DNA of 37,963 bases from JBPBQZ01 sp050955105. Its GTDB lineage: Bacteria > Pseudomonadota > Gammaproteobacteria > Burkholderiales > Burkholderiaceae. A model generated the notes under the pieces. It saw nothing but the letters and a program-made list of their open reading frames with translations. It was not told the DNA's origin and ran no database searches. The translations under genes were made by a program, and so were the position numbers. Positions 7,885-15,992 of the stretch are shown one piece after another (the first letter of the stretch is position 1; the number at the start of each line of letters is the position of its first letter). The stretch spans positions 1-37,963 of the forward strand of contig JBPBQZ010000125.1 in assembly GCA_050955105.1 (NCBI GenBank), in the 5' to 3' direction.

Positions 7885-9830
7885 TCGAGCGACTCCGCCT
7901 CGGTATCGCCCGGTGCGCTGGGGTCGGCGAGGCCTTGCGTGCTGCCCAGTAGTTCCTGGAGCGTCTGCAAGGTGTCAGCGTCATCGATATGCTTGTCGAG
8001 CCGCCAGCGCAGCATGCGTGGAAAGCGCACGGCCACGCCGGACTTGTGCCGTGGACTTGCTTGGATCGCTTCGAACGCTATCTCGAAAACAAGCGTCGGG
8101 GTGACGCTGCGCACCGGGCCAAACTTTTCCACTGTGGTCTTGCGGACGATCGCATCGACGCGACGGATCTCTTCATCGCTCAGGCCCGAATAAGCCTTGG
8201 TAAAAGGCACCAGCGAGCGCTGCGTGCCCGGCGCGCCGTCCCAGACGGCGAACGTGTAGTCGCTATAAAGGCTGGCGCGGCGTCCATGGCCGCGCTGTGC
8301 ATAGAGCAGGACCGCATCGGCTGTGTACGGATCGACCTTCCACTTCCACCATTCCCCGGCAGCCTTGGTACGGCCCACACCGTAGTGGGCGCCGCGACCC
8401 TTGAGCATCAAGCCTTCGACGCCGCGCGCACGGCTCTCTTCGCGCACGGCCAGCAAGGCTTCCCATGTCGGCGCGTCGATGAGTGGGGATAGACGCAACG
8501 CGCGCGCATCGTTGGCGGCGGTACTGCCATCGCCATCGCCATCGCCATCGCCATCTCCATCTCCATCTCCATCGGCAGACGCGAAGACTGATAGCGCTTC
8601 CAGTCGATCGCGTCGCGCTCGTTGCGCGACAGCGCGCAGATCCTCACCCGCCGCTTCGAGCAGGTCGTACACCATCATTACGGCTGGCGCATCGGCCAGA
8701 ATCTTGCGCGTCAGCGTATTGCGGGTAATGCGTGGTTGCAGCTTCGCAAAAGGCAAGGGGGCTTCGGTGCCAGGTAGCCAGGCGAGGATCTCGCCGTCCA
8801 GCACGGTACCGTCCTGCAGCCCTTGCGCAGCGGCGACAATTTCAGGAAAACGCTCGGTGATGAGATCTTCACCGCGCGACCACAACCAGACGCGCCCGGC
8901 GCGCTTGACCAACTGCGCGCGGATGCCGTCCCATTTCCATTCGGCCAGCCAGTCGCGACGCTCGCCCAGTGTCGCGGCCGGATCGGTTTGTAGCGGATGG
9001 GCGAGAAAGAATGGATAGGGCAGTCCAGCGTCGCCGTTGTCGGCACCGTCATCGGCGTGTGCCGAGACTGCGCTATCGCGGCTCGCCATACCGACGCTGC
9101 CATCATTCTCCGCGTCCCTCGACGGCCTCTCGCCGCCCTCCAGCAGGTCGTTCATGCCGACGAGACCCGTACCGGGCGCTTCCCCGGCCGCCGCGCTTGC
9201 CATGCCGGCCGCCGCTACCGCCGGTCCGGCTTCGATGCGATCGGCAGCAATCAAGCGCGCAAAGCGTTCAGCGGTAGGCGGCCGGCGCGCATCGGTCCAG
9301 CCCACCATCCGGTGCGCGATGCGCTTGTGATCGATGGCGGCAACCTCCGCCAATGCTCGTACCACCAGTTGCCGCGATACCCCCACACGGAAGCTGCCGC
9401 CGATCAGCTTGGTCAGCAGGAAGCGCCCTGACCAGTCCAGTTCATCCCAATAATCTCCAAGCAAGCTAGTCAGTTGCTCGGGGGCCATCCCACGCAGCGG
9501 CAGCAGGCGAGTTTCCACCCAGCTCGCCAAGCCGAGATCGGTGTCGCGACTGGCCGGCGGTAAAACATGCGCAATCGTTTCAGCGAGATCGCCCACTGCC
9601 TGATACGACTCTTCGAACAGCCACTCAGGCAGCCCGGCGCGCTGTTGGGCGATGCTGCGCAGCAAGCGTGAAGGCACTACCTGCCGCGGTTTGCCGCCGG
9701 CCAGGAAATAAGCGGCCCAGGCGGCGTCCGCTGCATCCGCTGTCTTGAAATAGCCGACCAGCGCATCGAGCTTGGCGCGGGTAGAGGTGGTCGCGTCGAG
9801 CGCCGTGTAGAGAGCAGCGAAGGCTTTCAT
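7881..9830 (-). CDS. ATP-dependent DNA ligase (ligase-associated repair operon)
   Basis: This 649-residue protein resembles bacterial LigB/LigC-type ATP-dependent ligases. An N-terminal DNA-binding domain covers about 1-195. The adenylation domain follows, with catalytic Lys299 in the KWDG motif and GEILAW further on. An OB-fold domain ends with typical PRMLRWR. Two unusual parts are visible. A 70-residue Gly/Ala/Asp-rich linker (about 201-270) separates the first two domains. A run of eight Asp-Gly pairs (420-435), encoded by a hexanucleotide repeat, lies in the adenylation domain. Both look like surface loops. The start overlaps the exonuclease stop by four bases. Its likely role is nick or gap sealing after damage processing by its operon partners. 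Confidence 0.93.
   Translation of the reverse strand: MKAFAALYTALDATTSTRAKLDALVGYFKTADAADAAWAAYFLAGGKPRQVVPSRLLRSIAQQRAGLPEWLFEESYQAVGDLAETIAHVLPPASRDTDLGLASWVETRLLPLRGMAPEQLTSLLGDYWDELDWSGRFLLTKLIGGSFRVGVSRQLVVRALAEVAAIDHKRIAHRMVGWTDARRPPTAERFARLIAADRIEAGPAVAAAGMASAAAGEAPGTGLVGMNDLLEGGERPSRDAENDGSVGMASRDSAVSAHADDGADNGDAGLPYPFFLAHPLQTDPAATLGERRDWLAEWKWDGIRAQLVKRAGRVWLWSRGEDLITERFPEIVAAAQGLQDGTVLDGEILAWLPGTEAPLPFAKLQPRITRNTLTRKILADAPAVMMVYDLLEAAGEDLRAVAQRARRDRLEALSVFASADGDGDGDGDGDGDGDGSTAANDARALRLSPLIDAPTWEALLAVREESRARGVEGLMLKGRGAHYGVGRTKAAGEWWKWKVDPYTADAVLLYAQRGHGRRASLYSDYTFAVWDGAPGTQRSLVPFTKAYSGLSDEEIRRVDAIVRKTTVEKFGPVRSVTPTLVFEIAFEAIQASPRHKSGVAVRFPRMLRWRLDKHIDDADTLQTLQELLGSTQGLADPSAPGDTEAESLE
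8526..8573 (-). repeat. Hexanucleotide tandem repeat coding for (Asp-Gly)8
   Basis: On the plus strand there are five GCCATC units followed by three TCCATC units, 48 bases in all. On the coding strand they read GATGGC and GATGGA, giving eight Asp-Gly pairs inside the DNA ligase. A gain or loss of units keeps the reading frame, so the tract can change length without breaking the gene. The switch from one unit type to another suggests at least two rounds of expansion. Confidence 0.95.
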
Positions 9831-10993
9831 GCGGGCAGTTCGTCGTCAGCGCCTGGCGCACTGATTATTGCGTCGTCGGCGGCATCGTTCGACGAGTCAT
9901 CGGATGCTCGCGCCGACGCTTCATCGGAAACGCCCTCCGCAGCGGCGCCGCTCGGGTCATCCGACTCGTCATCGCCGTACTCGGTGGAAAAGGCGCTGGC
10001 ATCGAGCCCTTGTTCGTTCAACCAGCGCACCAGCGTCGCGACCTGGCCGTGCGTCACGATCACGCGCGTAGCGCCGCTGGCGCCGATGGCCTGTTGCAAG
10101 CTGGGCCAGTCCGCATGATCAGACAGTACGAAGCCGCGGTCGACGCCGCGTCGCCGCCGCGCCCCGCGCAAGCGCATCCAGCCCGAGGCGAAGCCATCGC
10201 TGTAGTCGCCGAAGCGCTTCATCCAGCTACTGCCGGCCGCCGAAGGCGGCGCCAGAATCAGTGCCCCGGCAAATGCGCGTGACGAGCTGCGTGACGCGCG
10301 CGGCGCCGTGCTGGTATCGACGCGTTGCGTAGCGGGTAGCGCCACACCTGCTTCAATGTAGGCGCGGTTCAAGGTTTCGACCGCGCCATGGCAGTAGACC
10401 GGACCGACGCTGTCGAGACCACGGGTGCTCCCGGCCGCCGCGGCGAGCATCGCCAGGCTGCGCTGCGCCTTGCCGAAGGCATAGCAGAACAATATGGACG
10501 CGCGCGCGTCGGCGGCGTTGGCGCGCCACCACTGCAGCATCTGCTCGGTGGTCTGTTCGGAGCGGGCCCACCGATAGATCGGCAGCCCGAACGTGGATTC
10601 GGTGATGAAGGTATCGCACCGCACGGATTCGAACGGCGCGCAGGTCGGATCGGTATCGAGCTTGTAGTCGCCAGACGCGACCCACACCTCACCGCGATGC
10701 TCGATCCTCACTTGCGCCGAGCCGAGCACGTGCCCGGCCGGATGCAGCGACACGCGCACCTCGCCAATCGTCAGCGCCGCGCCGTAGTCGAGCGTTTGCA
10801 GCTTGATGTCCCCTAGCCGCGCACGCAGCACCGCGGCGCCCGCTGCGGCAGCCAGGTAATGCCCATGGCCGCTGCGTGCATGGTCACCGTGCGCATGGGT
10901 AATGACCGCGCGCTCCACCGGTTGCCATGGGTCGATGTAAAAGTCACCGGGCGGGCAGTAAAGTCCTTCCTTGCGAGCGACGACGAGTTCCAT
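9827..10993 (-). CDS. Ligase-associated DNA damage response exonuclease (MBL/beta-CASP)
   Basis: This 388-residue protein is a metallo-beta-lactamase/beta-CASP nuclease of the SNM1/YSH1 type. HAHGDH (33-38) is the metal-binding motif, HPAGHVLGSAQ and SGDYKLD follow, ESTFGLPIY is characteristic of the ligase-associated subgroup, and LSDHADW marks the C-terminal beta-CASP histidine. It is expected to trim DNA ends before ligation. The last roughly 50 residues are an acidic Asp/Ser/Ala-rich tail that is probably disordered and not part of the catalytic fold. It is the first gene of the operon; its stop overlaps the ligase start by four bases. The upstream 185 bp contains no clear promoter. Confidence 0.92.
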   Translation of the reverse strand: MELVVARKEGLYCPPGDFYIDPWQPVERAVITHAHGDHARSGHGHYLAAAAGAAVLRARLGDIKLQTLDYGAALTIGEVRVSLHPAGHVLGSAQVRIEHRGEVWVASGDYKLDTDPTCAPFESVRCDTFITESTFGLPIYRWARSEQTTEQMLQWWRANAADARASILFCYAFGKAQRSLAMLAAAAGSTRGLDSVGPVYCHGAVETLNRAYIEAGVALPATQRVDTSTAPRASRSSSRAFAGALILAPPSAAGSSWMKRFGDYSDGFASGWMRLRGARRRRGVDRGFVLSDHADWPSLQQAIGASGATRVIVTHGQVATLVRWLNEQGLDASAFSTEYGDDESDDPSGAAAEGVSDEASARASDDSSNDAADDAIISAPGADDELPA

Positions 10994-11178
10994 AGGCGAG
11001 TGCGGCGAGATCCTCGTGATAAGTGGGCGCTGCGGTGCGATTCACCGCCTCGAACAGGCGTTTTCTGGCGAGAACTGTCGACGCCGCATGACGCGCGGCG
11101 CGCTGTCTCGAAATTGCCAGGCAGGTTTTCGCTGACGAAGACGCAAAAGGCGGGCCAGTCGGTCGGTGCGACGCGCCG

Positions 11179-13050
11179 TTAGTCGTGTTTGTCCAGCTTC
11201 ACGTAAGCATCCAGCAGCGAGGTCTTGTAAACCACCCCCAGCAATACCGGATCGGCCTGCGAAGCAATTACCGGCAGACGCTCGCCTTGATGCACGAGAA
11301 AGCGCTGCAGCGCTTCGCTGAGCGACATATCGGGCGTGACGACTTCAAGATAGTCGCGGCGCAACCAGTCGGCAGCGCAATGCGGCGCAGTGGATCCATC
11401 GGAGTCGGCGGGCGCGGGCGCTGTGCCGCGCGCCGCCGCTACCAGCGCGGTCTCATCGGTCACCGGTTCGTGCATCAGCGACGAAGCGATATCCTGTAAA
11501 GCGACCACGCCTTGATACCGACCGCCGTCGTCGACGATATACACATACTTCACCGGAAACCTCAGAAACATGCGCGACAGCGTTTCCAGCGGCGCGTCGA
11601 CCGGCAGCACGGTCTCGGCCGGCTTTACCAGGTCACGCATGCGCGTGCCACGCAGCCGCATGCGCGCCTTGGTCTCCTGATTGCGCTTGATCGTCACCTC
11701 GTACATCGACGTGTCCTCGAGCGTGCGCGAGACGAAGTAGGCGACGACGCAAGCCAGCATCAGCGGCAGCATCACCTCGTAGCTCAGCGTCATCTCGAAA
11801 ATCATGAGGATCGCCATCAGCGGCGCACTGGTGGCGGCCGCCAGGAACGCGCCCATGCCGACGATGGCGTAGGCGAACGGCATCGAGGTGCTGGCTGGCC
11901 AGGCACTATGGGCGACCGCACCGACCAGCCAGCCGATCGATGCGCCCACGAACAGCGTCGGCGTGAAAATGCCGCCGACGGCGCCCGAGCCAGTGGTCAA
12001 CGCGGTGGCCACCACCTTGCAAACCAGCAGGGTCGCGACGAAGCTCCAAGTTGCGGGCTGGTGCAACAAGCCGTTGACCACGCTATAGCCGTTGCCCCAC
12101 ACCTGCGGCACCAATAAAGAGATAAGCCCCACGGCGAGCCCGCCCACGCCCAAGCGCCATGGCAACGGCCAGCCTAGCTGGTTGAAGCGACGCCGCGAGA
12201 AGCCGAGCAAGCGCAGGAATTGCGGCGCGAGCAGTCCGGCGACGATGCCGAGGCCGACGAAGACGATAATTTCCGGGCCGAATACTTCGGGGAACGACGG
12301 CATCTCATAAGTCGGGCGATAGCCGGGCAACAGCCGCATCGTCATATTGGCGATAACCGAGGCCACGACGATCGGCCCGAAGCTTTCCATGACGATGGCG
12401 CCCAGTACGATCTCCGTCACGAAAAACGCGCCGGCGATGGGCGCGTTATAGGCAGCGGTGATGCCAGCCGCCGCGCCGCAGGCCACCATCAGCCGCAAGC
12501 GCGCCGGATCGAAATGTACGACGCGGCCGAGCGCCGATGCGCTCATCGCGGCGAGTTGCACCATCGAACCCTCGCGGCCAATCGAACCGCCCGAGGCAAT
12601 GGTGAATAGTGAAGACAGGCAGCGCGTGAGATTTTGACGGATCGGGATGCTGCCGTCGCCGATGGCTACCGCCTCCATATAGTCGGAGGTAGCGCCCGAC
12701 GCGAAGCGCTTGCCCCACAGCAGGCACGCACCGGCAACCACCCCGCCCAACGCAGGCAGCACCAGCCGTACATACCAGGGCAAGTGCCTGGCCAGTTCGA
12801 CCAATGAGGCGCCATCCCATTGCGCCCCCAGGCCGCTCGCGATCAGGCGTTCGCTCGCGCGTATCAGTTCGCGGAAGGCGATGGTGGCACAGGCGCCGGC
12901 GAAGCCGGCCAGCACCGCCCACAGCAACATAGTGTGCGATTCCGTCAGACGCAGCCGCCGCTGCGCCCGCAACCGGAACTGCAACAGGCGAGTCAGCAGC
13001 GGGGGCTTTGGTGCGGGAGCCATTTCATCGGAAGGCGAAAGAGGAAGCAT
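11179..13050 (-). CDS. clcB: ClC-type chloride channel, ClcB-like, with CBS pair
   Basis: This 623-residue inner-membrane protein has the ClC core (about 40-440), then two CBS domains (about 465-620) that often sense nucleotides. Signature parts are GDGSIP, GREGS with the gating glutamate at Glu160, and GGIFTPTLFVG. The position matching the internal proton glutamate of E. coli ClC-ec1 (Glu203) is Ile214, in FFVTEIVLG. Transporters of the family keep that glutamate, so a channel or uncoupled mode is inferred. No good ribosome binding site precedes ATG 13050; Met10 is an alternative start. It is divergent from the LysR-type gene, separated by 249 bp. Confidence 0.88.
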   Translation of the reverse strand: MLPLSPSDEMAPAPKPPLLTRLLQFRLRAQRRLRLTESHTMLLWAVLAGFAGACATIAFRELIRASERLIASGLGAQWDGASLVELARHLPWYVRLVLPALGGVVAGACLLWGKRFASGATSDYMEAVAIGDGSIPIRQNLTRCLSSLFTIASGGSIGREGSMVQLAAMSASALGRVVHFDPARLRLMVACGAAAGITAAYNAPIAGAFFVTEIVLGAIVMESFGPIVVASVIANMTMRLLPGYRPTYEMPSFPEVFGPEIIVFVGLGIVAGLLAPQFLRLLGFSRRRFNQLGWPLPWRLGVGGLAVGLISLLVPQVWGNGYSVVNGLLHQPATWSFVATLLVCKVVATALTTGSGAVGGIFTPTLFVGASIGWLVGAVAHSAWPASTSMPFAYAIVGMGAFLAAATSAPLMAILMIFEMTLSYEVMLPLMLACVVAYFVSRTLEDTSMYEVTIKRNQETKARMRLRGTRMRDLVKPAETVLPVDAPLETLSRMFLRFPVKYVYIVDDGGRYQGVVALQDIASSLMHEPVTDETALVAAARGTAPAPADSDGSTAPHCAADWLRRDYLEVVTPDMSLSEALQRFLVHQGERLPVIASQADPVLLGVVYKTSLLDAYVKLDKHD

Positions 13051-13206
13051 CGATGTCGGGTCCGTATTCTAAGTTCTGGCGGAGGCTGCCCGCCGCGAGT
13101 TTTGCGAGAAACCGTGCTGCGGATAAAGGGTCGCTGAGCTGGGCCTGCGTTCGAGGTCCGCACCGAAGCGCAGCAACGGCGCACGCGGCCAATCCCATTT
13201 AAGTAA

Positions 13207-13235
13207 TTAGCTTAGAAGAAAATCATATATAAAAT
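13207..13235 (+). promoter_or_regulatory. Candidate sigma-70 promoter for the LysR-type gene
   Basis: TTAGCT (13207-13212) and TAAAAT (13230-13235) are spaced by 17 bases inside an AT-rich island in otherwise GC-rich DNA. A start site near 13242 would leave a leader of about 58 bases before the ATG at 13300. Confidence 0.45.
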
Positions 13236-13291
13236 ATATCCATCGTAGAAGTCGCCAATTCGGATGCAAAATATCCATTTTTCTTATGGAT
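13236..13291 (+). promoter_or_regulatory. Candidate operator: ATATCCAT direct repeat and ATCCAT/ATGGAT inverted repeat
   Basis: ATATCCAT occurs at 13236-13243 and again at 13271-13278, a 35-bp period. The second copy forms an inverted repeat with ATGGAT at 13286-13291 (7-base spacer). The arrangement lies between the predicted promoter and the LysR-type start codon, so autoregulation is a plausible inference. It could alternatively be a short RNA hairpin in the leader. Confidence 0.35.
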
Positions 13292-13299
13292 GTGCGTGG

Positions 13300-14352
13300 A
13301 TGACGCCCGAACAGCTGGTCACCTTCGCCGCAGTCGCCGAGTGGCGCAACATCAGCCGCGCGGCTATCGCCTTGCATCTGTCGCAGCCGGCGGTCTCCGG
13401 ACAATTGCGTTTATTGAAAGAGGAGTGCGGCGAGCCGCTTTATCACCGCGAGGGCCGCGGTATTCGGTTAACGCCCGCAGGGTCGCAGCTGGCCTTGCAT
13501 GCGCAGGCGTTGCGCGCGCACTTGCGGCATGCCCAAGCATTGGTCGGGGCCTGGCAAAATCTGGACGGCGGTGTACTGCGCGTTGGCGCCAGCACCACGC
13601 CGGCCAGTTATCTTTTGCCGCATTTGCTGGCCAGCTTCCTGCGCCGCCATCCGGCCGTATCGTTGAGCACTTTCGACGGCAACAGCACGGAGATCGTCGC
13701 GCGCCTGCTCAGCTTCGATATCGCGATGATCGAGGGGCCTGTGCCGCCAGGGTTGCCGCCCGATGTCGGTGTGCAGCGTTGGTGCGACGATGAAATTGTC
13801 GCGATCGCACCCGCCACGCATCCATTGGCGCAGCGCGCAGCGCTAGCCGAGAGCACACTGGCCGACTTGGCTCGCTACCCGCTGATCTTGCGTGAACGCG
13901 GTTCCGGCGTGCGCCAGGCGGTGGAAAGCGCTTTCCTGGAAGCAGGCACCGCGCCGCAGATCGCGCTTGAATTATCAGGCGTGGAAGCCGTCAAGGAAGC
14001 GGTGCGAGCCGGCATGGGCATTGGCTTCGTCTCGGCGATGTCGATGCGCTATCCGGACAGCCGACTGCTGATGCTGCGCATCGGACCCGCCGGACTGCGT
14101 CGTAGCTTCAGCTTGCTGGTGCCGCATGCTTCGGCACCGTCGCGTGCCGCCCAGCTGTTCTTGTCTTTATGCCTGGACGGCGTAACGGGTGAAGGCACGG
14201 GTGAAGGCACGGGCGCAGGCATGGGCGCAGGCACGGCCGCAGGCAACCAAGAAAATCAGGAGGACGCACAAGCCCTCACGCCGTCGCCTCGCGCGGCCGC
14301 GTCAACTGCCATTGCAGATGCGTACGCACCGTCGGCCACTCGCAAGCGATGA
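13300..14352 (+). CDS. LysR-family transcriptional regulator with repeat-built C-terminal tail
   Basis: The start at ATG 13300 gives MTPEQLVTFAAVAE, the usual LysR N-terminus; an in-frame ATG at 13264 would add 12 atypical residues. The winged helix-turn-helix (residues 1-60, with LSQPAVSGQLRLLKEE) is followed by a periplasmic-binding-like effector domain (about 85-290). It resembles the CysB/CbbR branch, but the inducer is unknown. The fold should end near residue 295; the remaining 55 residues are low-complexity, starting with five repeats of a four-residue Gly-rich unit. The coding 3' end overlaps the convergent acetyltransferase gene by 77 bases. It is divergent from the chloride channel and may regulate it. 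Confidence 0.85.
   Translation: MTPEQLVTFAAVAEWRNISRAAIALHLSQPAVSGQLRLLKEECGEPLYHREGRGIRLTPAGSQLALHAQALRAHLRHAQALVGAWQNLDGGVLRVGASTTPASYLLPHLLASFLRRHPAVSLSTFDGNSTEIVARLLSFDIAMIEGPVPPGLPPDVGVQRWCDDEIVAIAPATHPLAQRAALAESTLADLARYPLILRERGSGVRQAVESAFLEAGTAPQIALELSGVEAVKEAVRAGMGIGFVSAMSMRYPDSRLLMLRIGPAGLRRSFSLLVPHASAPSRAAQLFLSLCLDGVTGEGTGEGTGAGMGAGTAAGNQENQEDAQALTPSPRAAASTAIADAYAPSATRKR
14185..14244 (+). repeat. 12-bp tandem repeat, five units, in the LysR-type tail
   Basis: The units are ACGGGTGAAGGC twice, ACGGGCGCAGGC, ATGGGCGCAGGC and ACGGCCGCAGGC. They encode TGEG, TGEG, TGAG, MGAG and TAAG. The period keeps the reading frame. The degenerate distal units suggest older expansion. Confidence 0.9.
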
Positions 14353-14878
14353 TGCTGTAGACGCAGGTGTCGCGCAACGAGCCGTTGGGCTCCACGCGGT
14401 TGCTGCGCAATATGCCGTCGAGTTTCGCGCCCAGCCGTTCGATGGCGCGGCGGCTGCCCGTATTGAGCGCGTGGCAGCGCAACTCCACCGTCACGCAATG
14501 CAGTTCTTCGAAAGCCCGTGTCAGCAACATCAGTTTGCATTCGGTGTTCACCGGCGTGCGTTGTACGCTGCGCCGATACCAGGTCGAGCCGATTTCGAGA
14601 CGGCGATGCGCCGCCTCGATGTTCATATAGGTGGTCATGCCGAACGCCTGGCCGGCGTTGTCCATGACCGTGAATGGCAGCATGCTGCCGGCCGCCTGCA
14701 GCGCCAGTCGCCGCTCGATCTCGGCCTGCATGCGCTCAGGCTTGGGAATCGGCGTATAGGGTTGCGTCCACATCTCGCCGTCGCGCGCCGCGTCGCACAG
14801 CGCCGGCAGATGGTCGAGAGACAGCGGGACGAGTCGCGCGTGCGTGCCGCGCAGAATTTTCGGTTCAGGCCAGTTCAT
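14276..14878 (-). CDS. GNAT N-acetyltransferase, RimJ/RimL type
   Basis: This 200-residue protein matches the RimJ/RimL-like acetyltransferase family (Acetyltransf_3). It has an early LRGTHARLVPLSLDHLPAL beta strand, GMTTYMNIEAAHRRLEIGSTWY in the acetyl-CoA region, and NTGSRRAIERLGA in the binding helix. Substrates in the family range from ribosomal protein N-termini to small amines and sugars. Its start lies 8 bp after the decarboxylase stop, so it may be the last gene of the glycan cluster and acetylate a sugar; that is inference. Its 3' end overlaps the LysR-type gene antisense. Confidence 0.8.
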   Translation of the reverse strand: MNWPEPKILRGTHARLVPLSLDHLPALCDAARDGEMWTQPYTPIPKPERMQAEIERRLALQAAGSMLPFTVMDNAGQAFGMTTYMNIEAAHRRLEIGSTWYRRSVQRTPVNTECKLMLLTRAFEELHCVTVELRCHALNTGSRRAIERLGAKLDGILRSNRVEPNGSLRDTCVYSIIACEWPTVRTHLQWQLTRPREATA

Positions 14879-14886
14879 GCATCGAA

Positions 14887-15927
14887 CTATAACGTCGCCG
14901 CCGCATTGCGGCCATAACCGCGTGGTTCGACCGAAAGCGCTGGTGCCGGCGTGGCTAATTGAGACGACGCATTCACCGCCGCTTGCCGCCCCCGGAAATA
15001 TTCGATGGTGCGCGCCAGTCCCAATTCCAGCGATACCGAGGGCTGCCAGCCAAGCAGTCGCTGCGCGGCCGAAATATCAGGACAGCGCTGCACCGGATCG
15101 TCGGCCGGCAAAGGCCGATATTCAATTTGCGTGGGTGCCCCCGTCATCGCAATAATGCGTTCGGCGATCTGCGTCATGGTCAATTCCAGCGGGTTCCCCA
15201 GATTCACCGGCGTGCTGCAATCGTCGGGAGCGTTCATCAGCGCGACGAAGGCGTCGATCATATCGCTGACGTAGCAAAAGGCGCGCGTCTGCGAGCCGTC
15301 GCCGTACACCGTCAGTGGTCCACCTGAAATCGCCTGCATGATGAAATTCGAGATAACCCGGCCGTCGTTGGGATGCATGCGTGGGCCGTAGGTATTGAAG
15401 ATGCGCGCAATGCGGATCGACACGCCATGTTGCCGGTGATAGTCGGTGAAAAGCGTTTCCGCGCAGCGCTTGCCCTCGTCGTAGCACGAGCGCGTGCCGA
15501 TCGGATTGACGTGACCCCAGTAGCTCTCCTGTTGCGGATGCACGCGCGGGTCGCCATACACCTCGCTGGTCGATGCCTGGAAGATGCGTGCCTTCACGCG
15601 CTTGGCCAGGCCCAGCATATTGATCGCACCATGCACGCTGGTCTTGGTGGTCTGCACCGGATCGCGCTGGTAGTGAATCGGCGAGGCCGGGCAAGCAAGA
15701 TTGAAAATCTCGTCCACTTCCACATACAGCGGAAAAGTCACGTCGTGCCGCATCAATTCGAAGCGCGGGTGCAGCAGCAGATGCGCGATATTGTCTTTGC
15801 TGCCGGTATAAAAATTGTCGACGCACAACACATCGTGGCCGTCGCCCAGCAGGCGTTCGCACAGATGCGAGCCCAGGAAGCCGGCACCGCCGGTAACGAG
15901 AACACGCTTGCGGTTGGTTTCTTTCAT
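14887..15927 (-). CDS. UDP-glucuronate decarboxylase-like extended SDR
   Basis: This 346-residue protein is an NAD-dependent extended short-chain dehydrogenase. The GGAGFLG dinucleotide motif is at 13-19 and the catalytic pair is Tyr149/Lys153 in YDEGK. The stretch CPASPIHYQ and the RIFNTYGPRM segment are typical of UDP-glucuronate decarboxylase (UXS), which makes UDP-xylose; RmlB-type dehydratases lack the first. The start at 15927 is chosen because GAGGAAACG lies just upstream; an ATG seven codons earlier lacks one. A 25-residue Ala/Pro-rich C-terminal tail is extra. Its place at the end of the glycosyltransferase run suggests it supplies the sugar donor. Confidence 0.87.
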   Translation of the reverse strand: MKETNRKRVLVTGGAGFLGSHLCERLLGDGHDVLCVDNFYTGSKDNIAHLLLHPRFELMRHDVTFPLYVEVDEIFNLACPASPIHYQRDPVQTTKTSVHGAINMLGLAKRVKARIFQASTSEVYGDPRVHPQQESYWGHVNPIGTRSCYDEGKRCAETLFTDYHRQHGVSIRIARIFNTYGPRMHPNDGRVISNFIMQAISGGPLTVYGDGSQTRAFCYVSDMIDAFVALMNAPDDCSTPVNLGNPLELTMTQIAERIIAMTGAPTQIEYRPLPADDPVQRCPDISAAQRLLGWQPSVSLELGLARTIEYFRGRQAAVNASSQLATPAPALSVEPRGYGRNAAATL

Positions 15928-15992
15928 GATCGTTTCCTCGTATCCCACAATTAAGCGATGCCGGGCTGGCTGGCCATATCAAACGTCGACCA

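Noticed and set aside
6616..8193. A 525-residue plus-strand open frame opposite the Lhr-like helicase and ligase
   Set aside because: Same kind of antisense shadow; the minus-strand genes have clear motifs throughout.
8526..8573. Possible CRISPR-like or phase-variable frame-shifting repeat
   Set aside because: Units have no spacers, and a 6-bp period cannot shift the reading frame; it is a coding minisatellite.
11046..11064. CGCCT-cgaac-AGGCG hairpin followed by TTTT
   Set aside because: It has terminator form only on the plus strand, where no gene ends; both neighbours are on the minus strand.
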